A stretch of 64,000 nt of DNA from Pseudozyma flocculosa PF-1 (GCF_000417875.1 NW_006920869.1:1233759-1297758), one strand, 5' to 3'. Numbered from the stretch's first letter, positions 1 to 12,518 are shown. The notes: generated by a model from the letters alone, not told the origin. Numbers and translations: made by a program.

Positions 1-384
1 GGATATCCGGGAGAAACGCTCGAGGCCAGCACGCGGAGAGAGGATGGAGGCAAAAGGTATATCGAGTTGAGACCAAGTGGGTAGAGATGGGCCAGATACG
101 GGTACAAGTACAAAAAGCGATGACGAGGGTAACGAGGGGCGACGGGTATGCGTCGACCCACTTTTGGGAGAGAGAGGGATCCGAGTCCGACCGCGCGGCA
201 AACAGAGAGAAGGGAATGATGCTACATGGGAGAAAGGAGCGGGTAAGATGATCGACGAGAGAACCCAAGGTGAATAAGTGTCCGTCAAGGCACGACGCGC
301 GTTTGAGATGGTAGTGGAGGAGGGTGGTTGATGCGTGACGGGATAGCATCAGACCCTGGGGTGGGGTACAACCTGGCGATGGCG
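1..384. other. 3' flank of the PAS gene, no gene seen
   Basis: This stretch lies downstream of the stop codon of the PAS-domain gene at the left edge. Reading frames here are short and have no recognisable protein character. It is probably 3' untranslated and intergenic sequence. Confidence 0.5.
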
Positions 385-2412
385 TCAGGCATTGATGCGC
401 GCACCGAGGGAGCTGCGGTGGGCGGATCGCTTGTTGAGCGCCTGGAGCTCGTTGCGCAGGCGCTTGTTGGCGTTCTGCAGCTTCTGCATCTCCACGAGCC
501 ACGAGCCATTGTGGTAGCCGGTGAGCTCGGAGAAGACGGTCGATGCCGCGTCGCCCTGCGACATGAAGCGTGTGGTGCCGCCGCCGACCGTGGCGAAGCT
601 GCCGGTCAGCCCGCCGGCGCCGTTGTCGTTGTCGAGGCACGAGTTGTCTACCTCGTTCGAGGACGGCGACGCCTTGCGCTTCGAGGGGACCTGGCTGACA
701 CTCGCGTCCGCGGCATCTCTTTGCTGCACGTGGACAAAGGCGACATTGTTGGAGCGTCCGTTCGAGGTCCACGGGTAGACGGTCAGCTTGACTGCAGACC
801 GCTGCTCCTGAGCGCCTTCGATCCAGTCCTGGACCGAGATGGTGCGACCACAGCGCAGGGCTTCGAGCAGCTCGGTGGAGCTCGCCACCATCGGGAGATC
901 ACGGATGTGGCGGCCGACCAAATTGACGTCCTCGACGCCGAGGACCCTGCTGACTGGGCCAGTGCAGCCGAGGAAGATGCCGTTGTGGCTGAGCTTGAGC
1001 CAGGCCGAGGGGCGAGGGTCTAGCAGGTCGACGCGAACGTGCTCCCAGGGGAGCATGGGGATTGGATGCGGTCGTCCGGAGCACACGACCACCTTGCGAT
1101 GCTTGGGCGGGTCGACCGACAGACTCCCGGTCGCCTCGATGAGGTTGTAGCCGCCACCCTTGACGTTCATCCGCATGATGAGGTTGACCTTTGGGCTGGC
1201 CTTGGGCGGGGCGCCCTCGCTGCCGCTGTCCTCTTCACCGGCCGGAACGGTGGTGGACTCCTTGAGCTCTCGTGAGAAGGGCCCGATGTCTGCCGGGTGG
1301 CAGAAATCAATCAGGGCCCGGCCGATAATCTCCTCTTGGAGGAAGCCGAGGATGCGCTCGACCGACGGAGAAATGTACAGGACGGTGCCCTTGAGCGACA
1401 GCACAAAGACGAGGTCGTGCGAGTTGGTCAGGACCACGTCTTCCCAGCTGTCTTGCACATCGAGGGTGGCGGGGATCGTGGGCTCGGGGTGTGGGTCGGC
1501 CACGGACGCGGCGACGGCGCTTGGCAGCGGACCCTGCTGCAGCTTGACCTTCTCGAACTCGGGCGAGGTGATGATGCCTTGCAAGCAGGAGCCGGGGGCA
1601 CTCATCTGTCGCTTCCGCGCCGTCGTCGTGTCGGCTACCGAGCGTTGTGCCAAGAGGCTCATCCGCCTGCGCTGCTGGAGCGTCATGCCAGACACGGTAT
1701 TTTGCCGCGGACGGGATGCGAGTGGGAGGACGGCGTGGCTGAGGCTGCTGGCCAGCGTCTTGGCGTTGCGGTGGCCGGAGCCGAGGAGGTGACCGGGATC
1801 GACAAGCTCGGACAAGTGCCGGGCGTGACCAGCGGCGACGCTGCTGTGGTACTGCGTCAAGGGGTCGCGCTTGTCGCCAAAGGACCGAGGGTCAAAGTTG
1901 GCGTCGAGCGGAGACATGGACGCCATGCTGGTCGGACTGAGATGTGGCGTCGCCGCGACATCCTTGGCAAAGTCGTCGAGGTCCATGATCTCTTCGATGG
2001 GGACCGCCTTGTTCCCGGCCGAGGCGTCTGGAGGGGACTGCTGACCCAGCAGGGCGCCCATGTCTCCCTTTAGGCTCTCGGCGTTTGTCGGTGTGGCCAT
2101 GCCGGGGCCTGAACCGAAGATCTGAGAGGTGAGGTAACTGGCCATGCCGCTGTCGGGGTTGTTGGACCAGACGAAGGGCGCCTTGTTGGTACCCTGCTGG
2201 GTGCTGTCGAAGGCAGCATCGCCGTTGACGCCGTTGTGGTAGGGCAGCCCGTCGAGCTGGTCTGAAAATGGGGCCGAGGTGCACCAGGATGGGAGCGCGT
2301 TGGAGGGAGTAGGCTCATTGCTGTCCTGCAGCAGCGAGGAGATGGCCCTGTCGAGGTCGGGGTCAAAGGCGTTGAAGCCGTTCCAGGACGATTGCAAGGT
2401 GGTGGAGTCCAT
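385..2412 (-). CDS. White-collar-1-like PAS protein without LOV domain or zinc finger
   Basis: Single-exon gene of about 675 residues. The ATG at 2412 is preferred; an in-frame ATG ten codons upstream (2442) is possible. Residues 1-320 are low-complexity and Ser/Pro/Gln-rich. Residues 321-445 form a PAS domain with the signatures DLVFVLSLKG, LYISPS and DFCHPADIGPFSREL. The following EATGSL and VVVCSGRPHPI segments match the PAS-B half of the fungal White collar 1 family. Residues 470-560 (AWLKLSHNGIFLGCTGP) resemble the WC-1 PAS-C unit. The last 35 residues are a short coiled coil. The flavin-binding GRNCRFLQ motif of LOV domains and the GATA-type zinc finger of WC proteins are absent, so I infer a partner or regulator in light or clock signalling rather than a photoreceptor or direct DNA binder. 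It could also be a diverged paralogue with another role. The family assignment is from conserved motifs seen by eye. Confidence 0.75.
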   Translation of the reverse strand: MDSTTLQSSWNGFNAFDPDLDRAISSLLQDSNEPTPSNALPSWCTSAPFSDQLDGLPYHNGVNGDAAFDSTQQGTNKAPFVWSNNPDSGMASYLTSQIFGSGPGMATPTNAESLKGDMGALLGQQSPPDASAGNKAVPIEEIMDLDDFAKDVAATPHLSPTSMASMSPLDANFDPRSFGDKRDPLTQYHSSVAAGHARHLSELVDPGHLLGSGHRNAKTLASSLSHAVLPLASRPRQNTVSGMTLQQRRRMSLLAQRSVADTTTARKRQMSAPGSCLQGIITSPEFEKVKLQQGPLPSAVAASVADPHPEPTIPATLDVQDSWEDVVLTNSHDLVFVLSLKGTVLYISPSVERILGFLQEEIIGRALIDFCHPADIGPFSRELKESTTVPAGEEDSGSEGAPPKASPKVNLIMRMNVKGGGYNLIEATGSLSVDPPKHRKVVVCSGRPHPIPMLPWEHVRVDLLDPRPSAWLKLSHNGIFLGCTGPVSRVLGVEDVNLVGRHIRDLPMVASSTELLEALRCGRTISVQDWIEGAQEQRSAVKLTVYPWTSNGRSNNVAFVHVQQRDAADASVSQVPSKRKASPSSNEVDNSCLDNDNGAGGLTGSFATVGGGTTRFMSQGDAASTVFSELTGYHNGSWLVEMQKLQNANKRLRNELQALNKRSAHRSSLGARINA

Positions 2413-5400
2413 GGCGGTGGTAGGGAAGATGCGAGCGTACACAGCGGTGAGGTGGCGGTGCTTGGCCGTCGATGGGTTATCGCGGGTGGCGTAGCGTGAC
2501 GTCGATGGAGAGCAGGGATCGATGCGGCGGCGGCGGTTAGGTGAATGGCAAGCAGGAAGTGTCCGAGAAACTGAGTGGAGCTGCGGGGAAGAGGGTGGTG
2601 GCTGGCTGGGCAGTCGACGTGGAAGGAGGCGGACTGAATGGAGTCCTTTGTTTGACGGAGAGACGAGGGGTTAAGAGCGGCCCTCTGGGAGACGCTGCCG
2701 TCGGTGGGGGGGATGGGGCAAGGGGGTCGGTCGGATTGAGTGGGATCCTTTGGATGAGTAGGGAAAGAAGCTGCTACGTGACGTCGATAGCGTCGATGGG
2801 TTTGATGAAATGGTGGGACAGAGGCTGGCGGGGGTGAAGGGAAGGATGCGTGCAAGGCTGACTCAAAGCGTCGCACACTAAGTAGCGACGGGAGGTATGT
2901 ATACCGAGGGGTGCGGCCGAGGCGCGGGGCGAAGGGCGCGGGGCGGAGGCAAGCGGAGCCAAGACGGACGGACGGTTCGCCCACAGAGTGGCGGCACCCG
3001 CAGCCGGACGGTGGGTTGACCCCAGGGTGCCGGTGGATGGCGGGCAGGCCAGGCCGGTAGGCTAGGGTGGCGTTGCCACGCCAGGCACTTCACGCTACCC
3101 TGCCTGTCCTCTCTGCCCCAGTGCCGGATGTGCAAAGGCAGGGTCTGCCACCCTTTTGCCCGGGCTACTCTGCCGCGCGTACAACGTCGTACAGGTAGGT
3201 CTTCGCTCCCTTTGCGGCCAAAGAGCCACCTGGCCAGTGTGTGCAAATTCGAGGGTCCTCGCCAGCCCCAAGCCAAATGCAGCCCCGGTCTCTGTTGTGG
3301 CCCTACTTCGTCGCGCCCACGCTCGACTCTCGGCCGCTGCGTCCGTGTGTTTTTTCTTGCCTCTTTCTTTTCGCATCCCGGCTGCCAAGCGAGGCGGAGG
3401 GCCAAACCCGAGAATGGGCACCTACTGCGGTACTCTCTGGGTACCGGTAACTTGCCGGTAGCAAGCCAGGGCCATTCCGGCAGCCTCGAGCTTAGAGGGC
3501 AATCCGCGCGCCGTCCAGAAGAGTTTCCCAAGCAGCTTCCCATATGCATGCGAGGTCCCTCCTCAGCTCGTCGTCACATCCAAAAACGCCTGGCAGGCCT
3601 GGCTGGCAAGGTGCAACCGCCGCTCGCGCGCGACTCCCCAGCTCGCCTCCTCGCTGCGCAGTCAGCCCGCAACGCTTAACTCCGCCGGGACTCAGCGTGG
3701 TTAGCGGCAGCAGCGGCCGTGACACGCACGCTCCTCGGGCCAGGGAGAGAAGTCAGACACTGACTTCGGACGGCGCGCTGGCTGCGGGACTCTGCCCCAC
3801 CGCCATGATTCTTGTTTCATTTCTTCACTGTGGCGTCAGGAGGCCTCGCTGGCTTTCTCGTAGCCTTTCGGTACCATGGAAGAGACACTGCCGTGCTAGG
3901 GACCCATCCGCGCTTTTGTGACTTCATCGCGAAGCAATAGAGCGGCTCGGGAGCCCTCGGCATGATGTCGTCGCAAGCAGGCAGGCAGGCAGGCAGGCAG
4001 ACAAGCACGGCGGGCAAGCTCCACGTAGCTTGCCCTCGACGGCTCATGCTTTGCCTCCGTGTGTCTGCGCCAGGCTGTGCGCGCGTTGCTCGCGGCTGCA
4101 AGGAGCGACGGGCCAAAGCTGCGCCCTCTTTTTTTTTTGCCTCTCCGACCAGGGTAACCGGCACGGGTCACGGCGGGCCACCTATCCCTTCGGTATCGTG
4201 CACGAGCAATTCACAGAGTACGTACCGGAGAGTAGTTGCTGTTTCTGCCCGCCGTTCCGTGGGACACCTACCGCCAAGTGGTCAGGAGACTGGCTGCAGG
4301 CGTACGCTGTCTCCGAGCGAGCGGCAGACGCGGCAGTTTGCCTACGAGCGCGGCTACGTGGGTCGCAAGGCCAGCCTGACCCCTCAACGTGGTCAGAAGC
4401 GTCGGCCGGCGTAGATCAGAGAGATGTCACCGCCACCCAACCCTGTACTCTCTCTACCGGTACCAGGTATTTGGCTGGCCTAGCTTTCACACGGGTGTGT
4501 CGAGGGCAGCATACGCATCGTCGAATTCCCGGCCGACCACAACGTCGAGCAAGCACGAGGAGGCGGAAAGGCTAGGAGAAAAACTCTCCTGCACGCCACC
4601 CTCATGGGCCAAGCCACCTCGCGCCGTCGAAGCCAGCAAAGCAAGCAAAGCAGGTCGACGCTCGGTGGCCTTCGCAAGCGAGAAAGATGCCGGCGTGCGA
4701 CAGAACAAAAACGTTGGGCGACACGCCAATCAAGGTTACTCAGCGGATTGCCTCGGCATGCCTTGGCCTGACCTCCTGCCTGTCGAACGAGCTCGGCCCG
4801 CTGGTGAAGTCACCGTACACTACGTGCCTGCTCAGTCCTGCCGCCAAGGAGCGGACGAGAGGCGGCCGACAGCGCCGGCAGCGCCGGTGGCGGGTGGCGG
4901 GTGCGAAGCGCAAAATAGAAAACCGCAGAAGTCCGGGATCGGCCGTACGTGCGTGGCGCCGGACCCGTGCGGCGCCAGACGTTCTCGGCGCAGCGGCCGG
5001 GCGCGCAGCAGACCCTGACCAGCCCATCTCGCGCGGGTCCCGAGAATCCGGTGCGTGCCGGCAAAACCACAACCGCCGATGCAGCGCCTGGGCGGAGTTG
5101 TGGCGGCGCAGCCAAGCGGGGACCGTCCGATTGAACCTATCGGGCTCGCACGAAAGGCCTAGAGGTACGACACGGCGTCAACCTCACCCGCCCGGGCGAT
5201 GGGCTTGTGGCCCACCGACGCCGGCTCCGATGCCGTGCGACACATCTTTCAAGTCACCCCCGCCGGCGGATGACAGGCAGCCTCGGCCTCAGTCAGGTTC
5301 TTCTCATGATGTGGCAGCGGCAGCGACAGCGATACAACGATGTCCTCGACAGATCAGCGCATGTCAACTGCGATTGTCCTGTCAAATCGGCAATCGCCAC

Positions 5401-6751
5401 CGTACCATATCGTTCCACGTCCCTCTGTGCCGGCCTCGATACAACGGCATCGAACGTGAGCCAGCCAGCGTGGATGCGCTAGAAGTGGTCCACGGTGTCT
5501 TCCGGCTTCGGTCGAAAAGACGATGTGGCGCACTGCCGTCGAGAAGACGCCGTTTGCTTGCTCGCGGCTGCTCGGCACGACACGATACGACGGAAGGGTG
5601 AACTTTTGAGGGAGATCGAGAGCATGTGACTCCCGGGGCATGCACGGCAGGCAGGCCCGCACCGACCGATCCTGGTGTCTCTGTGCAGTGCGTGCGAAGA
5701 ACGAGAGAGCTGTGTGCGCATGTGTACGTGTAGAAGCTAAGACGACGGGACGCCGCATCCATCCAACCGGTCAGTCATCCGTTCCGACTGTCCTCCATTG
5801 CCACGCATAGGTCCTGTATCCTGCCTGCCGTTCCACCATGTGGTCGCCCGGTCGACCGCTGGCAGGCCCTGCCACAAGCTGGGCAACGCCAGGTTGACTT
5901 GGCATGACTCATGGAATTGTTCTGTCGTCCGGTGGGAAGCAGCAGATAAGACGCCGACGAGCAGCGACCCGACTCTCCTTCCCCCCGGCCTCTTCTTCGC
6001 AGATCCCGGAGCGAGCTTCCACCTCTTCGTTCATAGGCTTCATTATATTGTGCTGGACTTAGCGTACCACGAGGAGATCGGGCATCGTATGTTGGCCATT
6101 GTCATGTCAAGCCAGCCGACCGCGACGTGGCTGATCCGCACCTGGATGACACTTGACCTACCGGTACCGGTACCAGTGCCACTCTGGAGAGTCAGCTTGC
6201 GGTTCTCACCCTTCCAGGTAAGTCTAGGGTGATGCCGGCAACAGACTAGCGGTCAGAACCTCCCGGTCGTCTGGGTCGCTCGGCACGGTAGAACCTCTTG
6301 GCCGGCATCCATCGACATCCACCTACCGGTACCCACGTATGTAGACACGTTGCGAAGCCAAGTGGGGAAGCCTGAGAAGCTGTTTCGGACCAAATCCTCC
6401 TCTGCGCTGCGCTGAGGTTCCGTGTGTCACAGAGCTTAATGTTACCTTCCCCTGACTACTGCTGCTGCGCAAGAGTCGAGAGTCGAGCGGGGTGGGTGGT
6501 GAGCCGGATGAACTCGTCCAGCCGCACCGTCCACGCCTCTTGATCGAGGCCTGGAAGATCGAAGATGACCGTTCGGTGTCCCGGGAGATGAGATGTCGAT
6601 GCTCCCAGGCTGGACGATCAGATCGCAACCGGTCGGCCTTCTCATCTTTGGTTTCGACAAAGCACGGAATGGACGGCTTGATTCAGCTCCCGCCAGTAGA
6701 CAGGTAGGTACTGTGACAGGGACGCGCTAGGAGAACAGGAATCAAGCCGAT
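2413..6751. other. 4.3-kb gene-poor region upstream of the PAS gene
   Basis: No reading frame here has protein-like composition or joins into a family I recognise. The region contains the promoter of the PAS gene, a GCAG tetranucleotide repeat and a palindromic element TACCGGTACC or close variants four times. GCCTGGC-type elements occur near 3042 and 3588. It ends at the 3' side of the MFS transporter gene. A non-coding RNA or a fast-evolving small secreted protein cannot be excluded. Confidence 0.5.
3976..4000. repeat. (GCAG)n tetranucleotide repeat
   Basis: About six tandem copies of a GCAG/GCAGG-type unit within intergenic DNA. It is a simple microsatellite. Confidence 0.9.
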
Positions 6752-8939
6752 TCATCGCCGACGTCGGTCCGCGACGATCCCCAGCAATGTCGTGGAGAGA
6801 CCGAGAAGCGTCACGAAAGCCGACAGGCCAGCAATGAGCAGGAACGGACCCGGCGCGAACAGGTCGAACAGCGCGCCGCCCAGTTTGGAGACGACGAGGA
6901 TGGCAATCGAGCCTGTGCCGTGCGGCAGCATTGTCGGACCCGTCAGTACGAGTTTCATTGAAAGCACGACGGCAAGAGCAGGCGGTGCACTCACCGCAGC
7001 ATGTGTACGCCCCCGCGATGGACCCGGCTGATCCTAATGGACCGGCCGCAGGCTTGGGCCCGTCGGTCCTCGCTGCAGACGCAGACCTTCTACTGCGCCG
7101 GGTCAGCAATCGTTCCGTCTCTCGCGGGTGTTCCCGACCGTTCTGTTGCGGATCATCTTGCTCTGGTGGCTCATCTGACGTGGCGAGCGCTCGCCGCTCG
7201 TCTTCGTCTTCGCAATCGAGCAGGTGCGAGCGCGCCCGGGCGCATCCCGACAGGCTGGCAACGATGGCTCCGATCTGCCCGAAGCCGATTGCCATGGCCG
7301 CCAGGATGGACAGCGTGGACAGCGGGTTGGGTACTTCTTCGCCCGTCTTGCTGTTGCCGCGGAGTCCATTTGGGCCCAGACCGAGCAGCAAGAAGCCGGC
7401 TGCGCCAGACGCCGAGGTCAGCGAGAGCGTGACCGTCGGTGTGAGCCAGTCGCACAGGAGGCCGATGATGGGAGACAGCATCAGCGCCGTGAGCTGGATC
7501 GTGCCTCCGAGGATGGCGGTGGCCGTGAAAGCCTGTCGGCACAGCTTCTTGATTTCATCGGGCGGGAGAGGCGCGCGAGGGTCCGGCGACGGTAGCGTGT
7601 TGCACAGGCCCGACGTGTAGTAGTGCTGCGCGATGAGGAGGGGCAGAAAGGCTGTTGTGCCGATGGTGCAGGCCCTCGCCAGAGCGCCACCGAGATAGGC
7701 CATCCGCAGCTCGCTCGCCGCCTGGACTCGCGACCGGTAGCCTTCCGTGGTGAGGCCTACTCGAGGTCGGACCGGTCCAATGAGACGGAAGCCGCCCGCC
7801 GAGCTGCGAGCAAACGCCCCGAGGGTGCGCTTGGCGACTGCGAGCCAGCCTGTCATCTCGCGTCGCTGCTGGCGCTGCCGAAGCCGCGTCCTGCGTGCCG
7901 CCCTCGAATCGCTGAGTATGGTAATGGTCGAGTCCTGCAGGGCGCCGTAGTCGTCGGCGTCGGCCTGGACGCGTGCGGCGAGCCTTCGCTCCCTCGAGAG
8001 GCCGGCCGGCTTGTCCTCGGGCGAACGCAGGCCCAGGGCCATGATGCCTGCGATCATGAAGGCGAATGCCGCGGCGATGACAAAGGTGGCTGTCGTGGCG
8101 CGGCGGATGCCGACGTCGCCGGTCGATCCGCGATGGTGGCGGCCCTCTTGCTGGTCAAAGTACTTTGCGAGCGCCTGAGGAAGGCGAAGGAGGCCAAAGA
8201 CGGCCAGGAGTGCGCCAAAGCCGGTAAAGACGCCTGCCAGAGCGGCCAGGCGTCCGTGCCTGCTGCGTCTGCGGCTCTGCTTTGGCTGTCCGGCAGCCAC
8301 AGCCTCAGGGCCATCAAGCGCAGCATCGGACCGAGGCGGGGCGGGCTCGGTGCTGGCCGGCGGCTCGGCCCGATCCGCTGGCTGTTGAGGAGCGTTGGCG
8401 GACGGGTTCGGGCCTTCCGACTGGCGGTGCGAATATGCGGTGAGGATCGCCGAGAGCATGGCTGTGACGCCGCTGCCTCCGACGGCAAACACGAGCCTGG
8501 CGAGCAGCAAGCCTGGCCATGGCTGCGATGGTGCGGTGAAGACGAGCAGGCCGATGGCGACAAACACGTAGGCGATGGGCACGACGCGGTGGAAGCCAAA
8601 CAGGTCGGCTACCGCGCCCCAGAGCGGCGCGAGGAACGTCGAGAGGAGCTCGTCGGAAAAGATGAGGGTGCCGCTGAGCGCGCCGACCTTGCGGCTGTCG
8701 GCGGGAGCATCGTCGCGGTGGCATGCCTGGCCCAGCTGCTGGATCACAAAGGGCTGTGCGGCGTTGAGAAAGACGAGGAAGAGGATCGAAGACGAGCAGT
8801 GGGCAAGGAAGGCGGCGAGATTGAGCTTCGTGATCCGGGCATCGAGGCCGAGCCTGTCCTGAAACGAGGTCGAAGCGGGGGCGCGCCGGCCAGACCTGGG
8901 CCTGCCTAGGTCGAGCGGGTCGAGGGAAGCCGAAGACAT
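6752..8939 (-). CDS. Major facilitator superfamily transporter
   Basis: Two exons: 8939-6995 and 6912-6752, with an 82-base intron (GTGAGT...CACAG). The product is 701 residues. It starts at an ATG giving MSSASLDPLDLG; the upstream extension of the frame is Arg-rich junk. The sequence shows about 11-12 hydrophobic helices. The first is around SSSILFLVFLNAAQPFVI, and a GAVADLFGFHRVVP loop between early helices corresponds to the MFS A-motif position. There are long polar loops in the N-terminal half and centre, and a final helix pair encoded across the splice (ILVVSKLGGALFDLF and FLLIAGLSAFVTLLG). The splice joins a truncated last helix to a clean one, which supports the model. The substrate is not evident. 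It lies between two unusually long gene-poor stretches. Confidence 0.78.
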
Positions 8940-11900
8940 CAAGGTAGGTGCAGCGCCGGTGAGGGGAGAGCACCGTGGTCGGCGAGTGGATGGGCGAGGC
9001 TGCTGGCAGGAGACTTGGCAGCGACGGCGACGGCGGCAGCAGCAGCAACGACGGCATCGAGCAGCGGCCAAGACCAAAGCAGCTGCCACCAAGCAGGCCA
9101 ATGCGCGCGCTGGTCGCCAGCAGCGGGTGTGGAGGCGTGGGGCCCGTTCCAGGCGCCGGATTTGTCGCCCGAGACGGCAATCGGCGGCGAGCCTGCGGGG
9201 AAGTGGGACCGGAAGCTCGCAATTAGACGCCGCAATCGTTGCCATACCGGGCGGGGGCTCCTTTTGGCGCGCCCTAGCCTAGCCTTGGCGGCACAGGAGC
9301 GGACAGCGCGGCCTAGCCTACCGCTCAACCCTAGGAGAGCTCTGGCCTTAGCTTGCTTGTGAGCAGCGGAGGCAGGTTAGGCTGGGCAGGCAGCGGCGCA
9401 GTCCCGGTGCGCGCGGACAGACGCAGCAAGTCGCCAGGCAGGCCAGGTCAGGCCCGGCCTGGCTGCGCTGCTGGGGTCTCCGACAATTTTTCCGGCCGCA
9501 TGAGGGGACAGACGGAGGGCCGGCCTTAGCGCGCACTCAGGCACCCGAAAACTCCGACACCTGGTCGACGCCGTTGTCGAGATCTCGACGGGCTCAACTC
9601 GCCCTTCGCAGCGGAGACTACTCGGCCAGGCCAGATCCATGGAGCCAGAGGTCTGTTGGCTGCGGCAGACGACAGCCCGTCGCCGGCGTTCTGTCGTACG
9701 TGCAAAGGGTGCCCTCTTGTTGCACGTTGGCGCACTACGCCAAGCAAAACGACGCCACATATCGACGCCTAAAGCTCGTCAACAGAGAGGCGAGCGACAG
9801 CAGCGCGCAGGAGTCGACTACCGCCTCGGTCCGAGGGCTGGCGAGGCGCTCCTGCTGGGGCTGCCTTGTCGCCGCTGCTCCTTCCAAATTGCGCGTAGCC
9901 TACTCGTCCTTGCTCGATCCAGACCGGTCCGGTCTCTGCCGCTTGAGAAGCTGATCGAGACGAGACGAGGGATGTAGCTTGAGAGGTGGCGACTCGGTGC
10001 AAGCTCAAGCACATACGCAAAGCAACCAAGTCGCGAGACATTTTCCTCGCCTTGGCTGCTGGCGCAGCTTCATGGATCGGGGCATTGGCTGCGCGGAGCA
10101 GAAAGCTGCAAAGTCTAGGCAAGTAGCGTGAGTGCAGCGCAGGTCTGCTCTTGAGCCGGCAGCGCTCTTTCCTCGACCTGGCCCCATGCTGCCGCCGCAG
10201 AAGTCTGCCACCGGACAATGGCCGGCTTACGACCCTGGACCTTGACAAGATGGGGAAGCCGTGCGATGTCGGCGAGCGAGGGACGAGAAGCTTTGTTCAG
10301 CTGCAGCGATGATCCCGATTCCCGACGCGGGAGCGCCGGACCGATAGAAAGACTACGTACTCTGGGCGGCTGAGCCTTTGCGGGCCAGCAGCAGGTTGCC
10401 GTCGCGCCTCTGCCCGCCTATAAGTGCACGTACGTACATCTTAGGTTCCATAGAGGGCCGGATGATGGGGCAAGCAGAGTTACGGCACGGCAACAGAAGA
10501 GGATGTATCAGTCTAGGCAGGGGAATTCCGGCCAGGCGGCATCGAAAGGAGACGTACGAGATGATTCGGCTGTGTGTGGACTCCAGACCTCGGCTCACGG
10601 CGCGCTCTGGCATGGCTGCCGTTGCCCCCTGGTGCGCCCAACTGATGGCACCCCATTCCAGAGAGAGTCGAGTCTGTGGAACGGGCCGGCCAGGGCATGG
10701 CAGGGCACATCATCAAAGCGAGGCAGGATTTCCATTTGGCGGCTCGGCATAGAAGGGGGCGCCAGTCCACCAGCATGCGTTAGCGTGAGTAACTTACGTC
10801 GAAAAGTGACCCCCGCCTCCTCCCTTTCCGGCCAGCAGGCGGGCCTTTCTACAGTATGCTTCGGCAGGCCAAGGCAAGACGAGACAAAGGAGGAAAAGAA
10901 CCAAAGAGGGGGCGGTTCCATCTCGCCGCTTTTGTCGCTATCGGATTGGACGGCCCCAGGCGAGCTGACGCTTGCCGCATCTCACAAGCCGGCCAGCAAG
11001 AGAGTGCGCGGACAAAGAACACGGAGGAGGAGGTTATTCCATTCATCGAGAACAGGTCGGCCCACCAGGACGAACTTACCGCCGTGCACGACGTCTGCTG
11101 CGGACGACGAGGAGTGGGCATGCCCCTGGACGAGCCAGAGACAGAGCTTGCTGTGCGAGGAGCGGCGCCTGCTGCGTGTGCTTTCTGCGGTGCCATCGAA
11201 GCTGCCTTTCTGATGTCAAGCTCGACTTACTCTCGCTGCTTCTTTCGTGGGCCAAAGGGTGGGCAGCAGCAGGCCGATCCTGCAACCCAACGCCTGGCCC
11301 CCTTCCCGAGGACGTTGGTCGCCCTCGCCTGGCTCAATTTGATCCAGCCGGCCTACATACGCTCTCTCGCCGCCTCCAGTACCCGATCCGCGCTTGAGCC
11401 CCGGCTCGCCTGATGGGCCGCTCTCGCCTGCGTTGCCCCCTTCCTCGCAGCTCGACGCTCCTCACCCTGGCCTGCCTTCACCCTTATCCCCTCCTCGCTA
11501 CGCTAGCCAACCTATGGTACCTCGCTGCTGCAGCTTGCTGCTGTACCTTGGCCACTAACCACCATTATTTTCGCTTGCAGCCATCAGCCAACACACCGCC
11601 GCTCGCTGCTGCTGCTGCCGCCGCCGCCGCCGCCGCCGCCGTCCTGGGACTGTCACACATCAACCTCACCGCCCGCTCGTCTCGGCCCATCAAAAGGCGC
11701 AGCTCAAACCCACGGGTAGCCTTTCCGTTGACCTGCTACAGCGCCCACTCGACGCCCTCCCAACCTCTTGCTCAGCCTACGCCCATCTCCATCTCAATCT
11801 TGATCTCTCTTTCTCTCTCCCTCTCTCGCCCACCAACCAGGCGTCGAAACTGCCCCTTTCGGACCCTCGCGCCACCCCCGCACCGAAGCGACAGGGGGAA

Positions 11901-12518
11901 TCCTCGCCGCCTCACCCACCCGTCGATCTTTACGCCTTCGACGACGGTCTCTTGCGGATTGTTTCCATCTCGCCTTCTCTCCATTCTCCGGCGGCAGCAC
12001 GCTCGCTCTACTTTCTCCCCCTTCACCGCTTAATCGCCGTCGACGTCGCCCTTTTGCTGCTCTCTTTCTCGTCCCCACGAAATCTCACCCTGCAGCTGGA
12101 TCCCGCTCTATAAGCCCTTGCGACATCGTCCGGTGCCACTCGTCTCCCTGACCGGCTCCAGCATCCTCACCATCGCTCTCTCGACTTCCTCCAGTCTTCA
12201 GAGAACACTGGCATCGCAACGCCATCCATCGAATGGCAAAGTCCCGTACATCGACCGTCCCGCACGAACATCGCCATCCTGCTGAGCAGCTATTGCGGCG
12301 CCTCTGAGTCCAAGTCGGTCTCGACGCTTTCGCCACTACTCTCTTTGCACCGCTCCTTCACCTCGCCGCCGCCGTCGCCGCCGCCGCTGCTGCCGCCTGC
12401 ATCGAGCCTCGACCTACACGACCTTCCCTAGCCTGGGTCTCGCGCCCGCGCATACAGCATAGGTCGGTCCCCGGGAGGCCCTGGCAGATTGGGCCCCGCG
12501 CCCCGCGTCGATGAAACG
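8940..12518. promoter_or_regulatory. 3.6-kb divergent intergenic region (MFS / seven-helix gene)
   Basis: This region separates two genes transcribed away from each other. I see no convincing coding exon. Elements include GCCAGGC-type repeats near 9432-9463 and alternating CTAGCC units near 9278-9318. There is also a CTG/GCC trinucleotide run at 11604-11642, a pyrimidine-rich leader from about 11700 to 12470, and a possible TATA box (TATAAG) at 12109. The pyrimidine tract close to the seven-helix gene is probably its core promoter and 5' leader. Confidence 0.45.
11604..11642. repeat. (CTG)n/(GCC)n trinucleotide run
   Basis: A compound trinucleotide microsatellite, CTG units followed by about eight GCC units, in the divergent promoter region. 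Confidence 0.9.

Noticed and set aside
11413..12033. 206-codon open frame before the seven-helix gene
   Set aside because: It contains the trinucleotide and CT repeats and has no domain. It is better read as a pyrimidine-rich promoter and leader.
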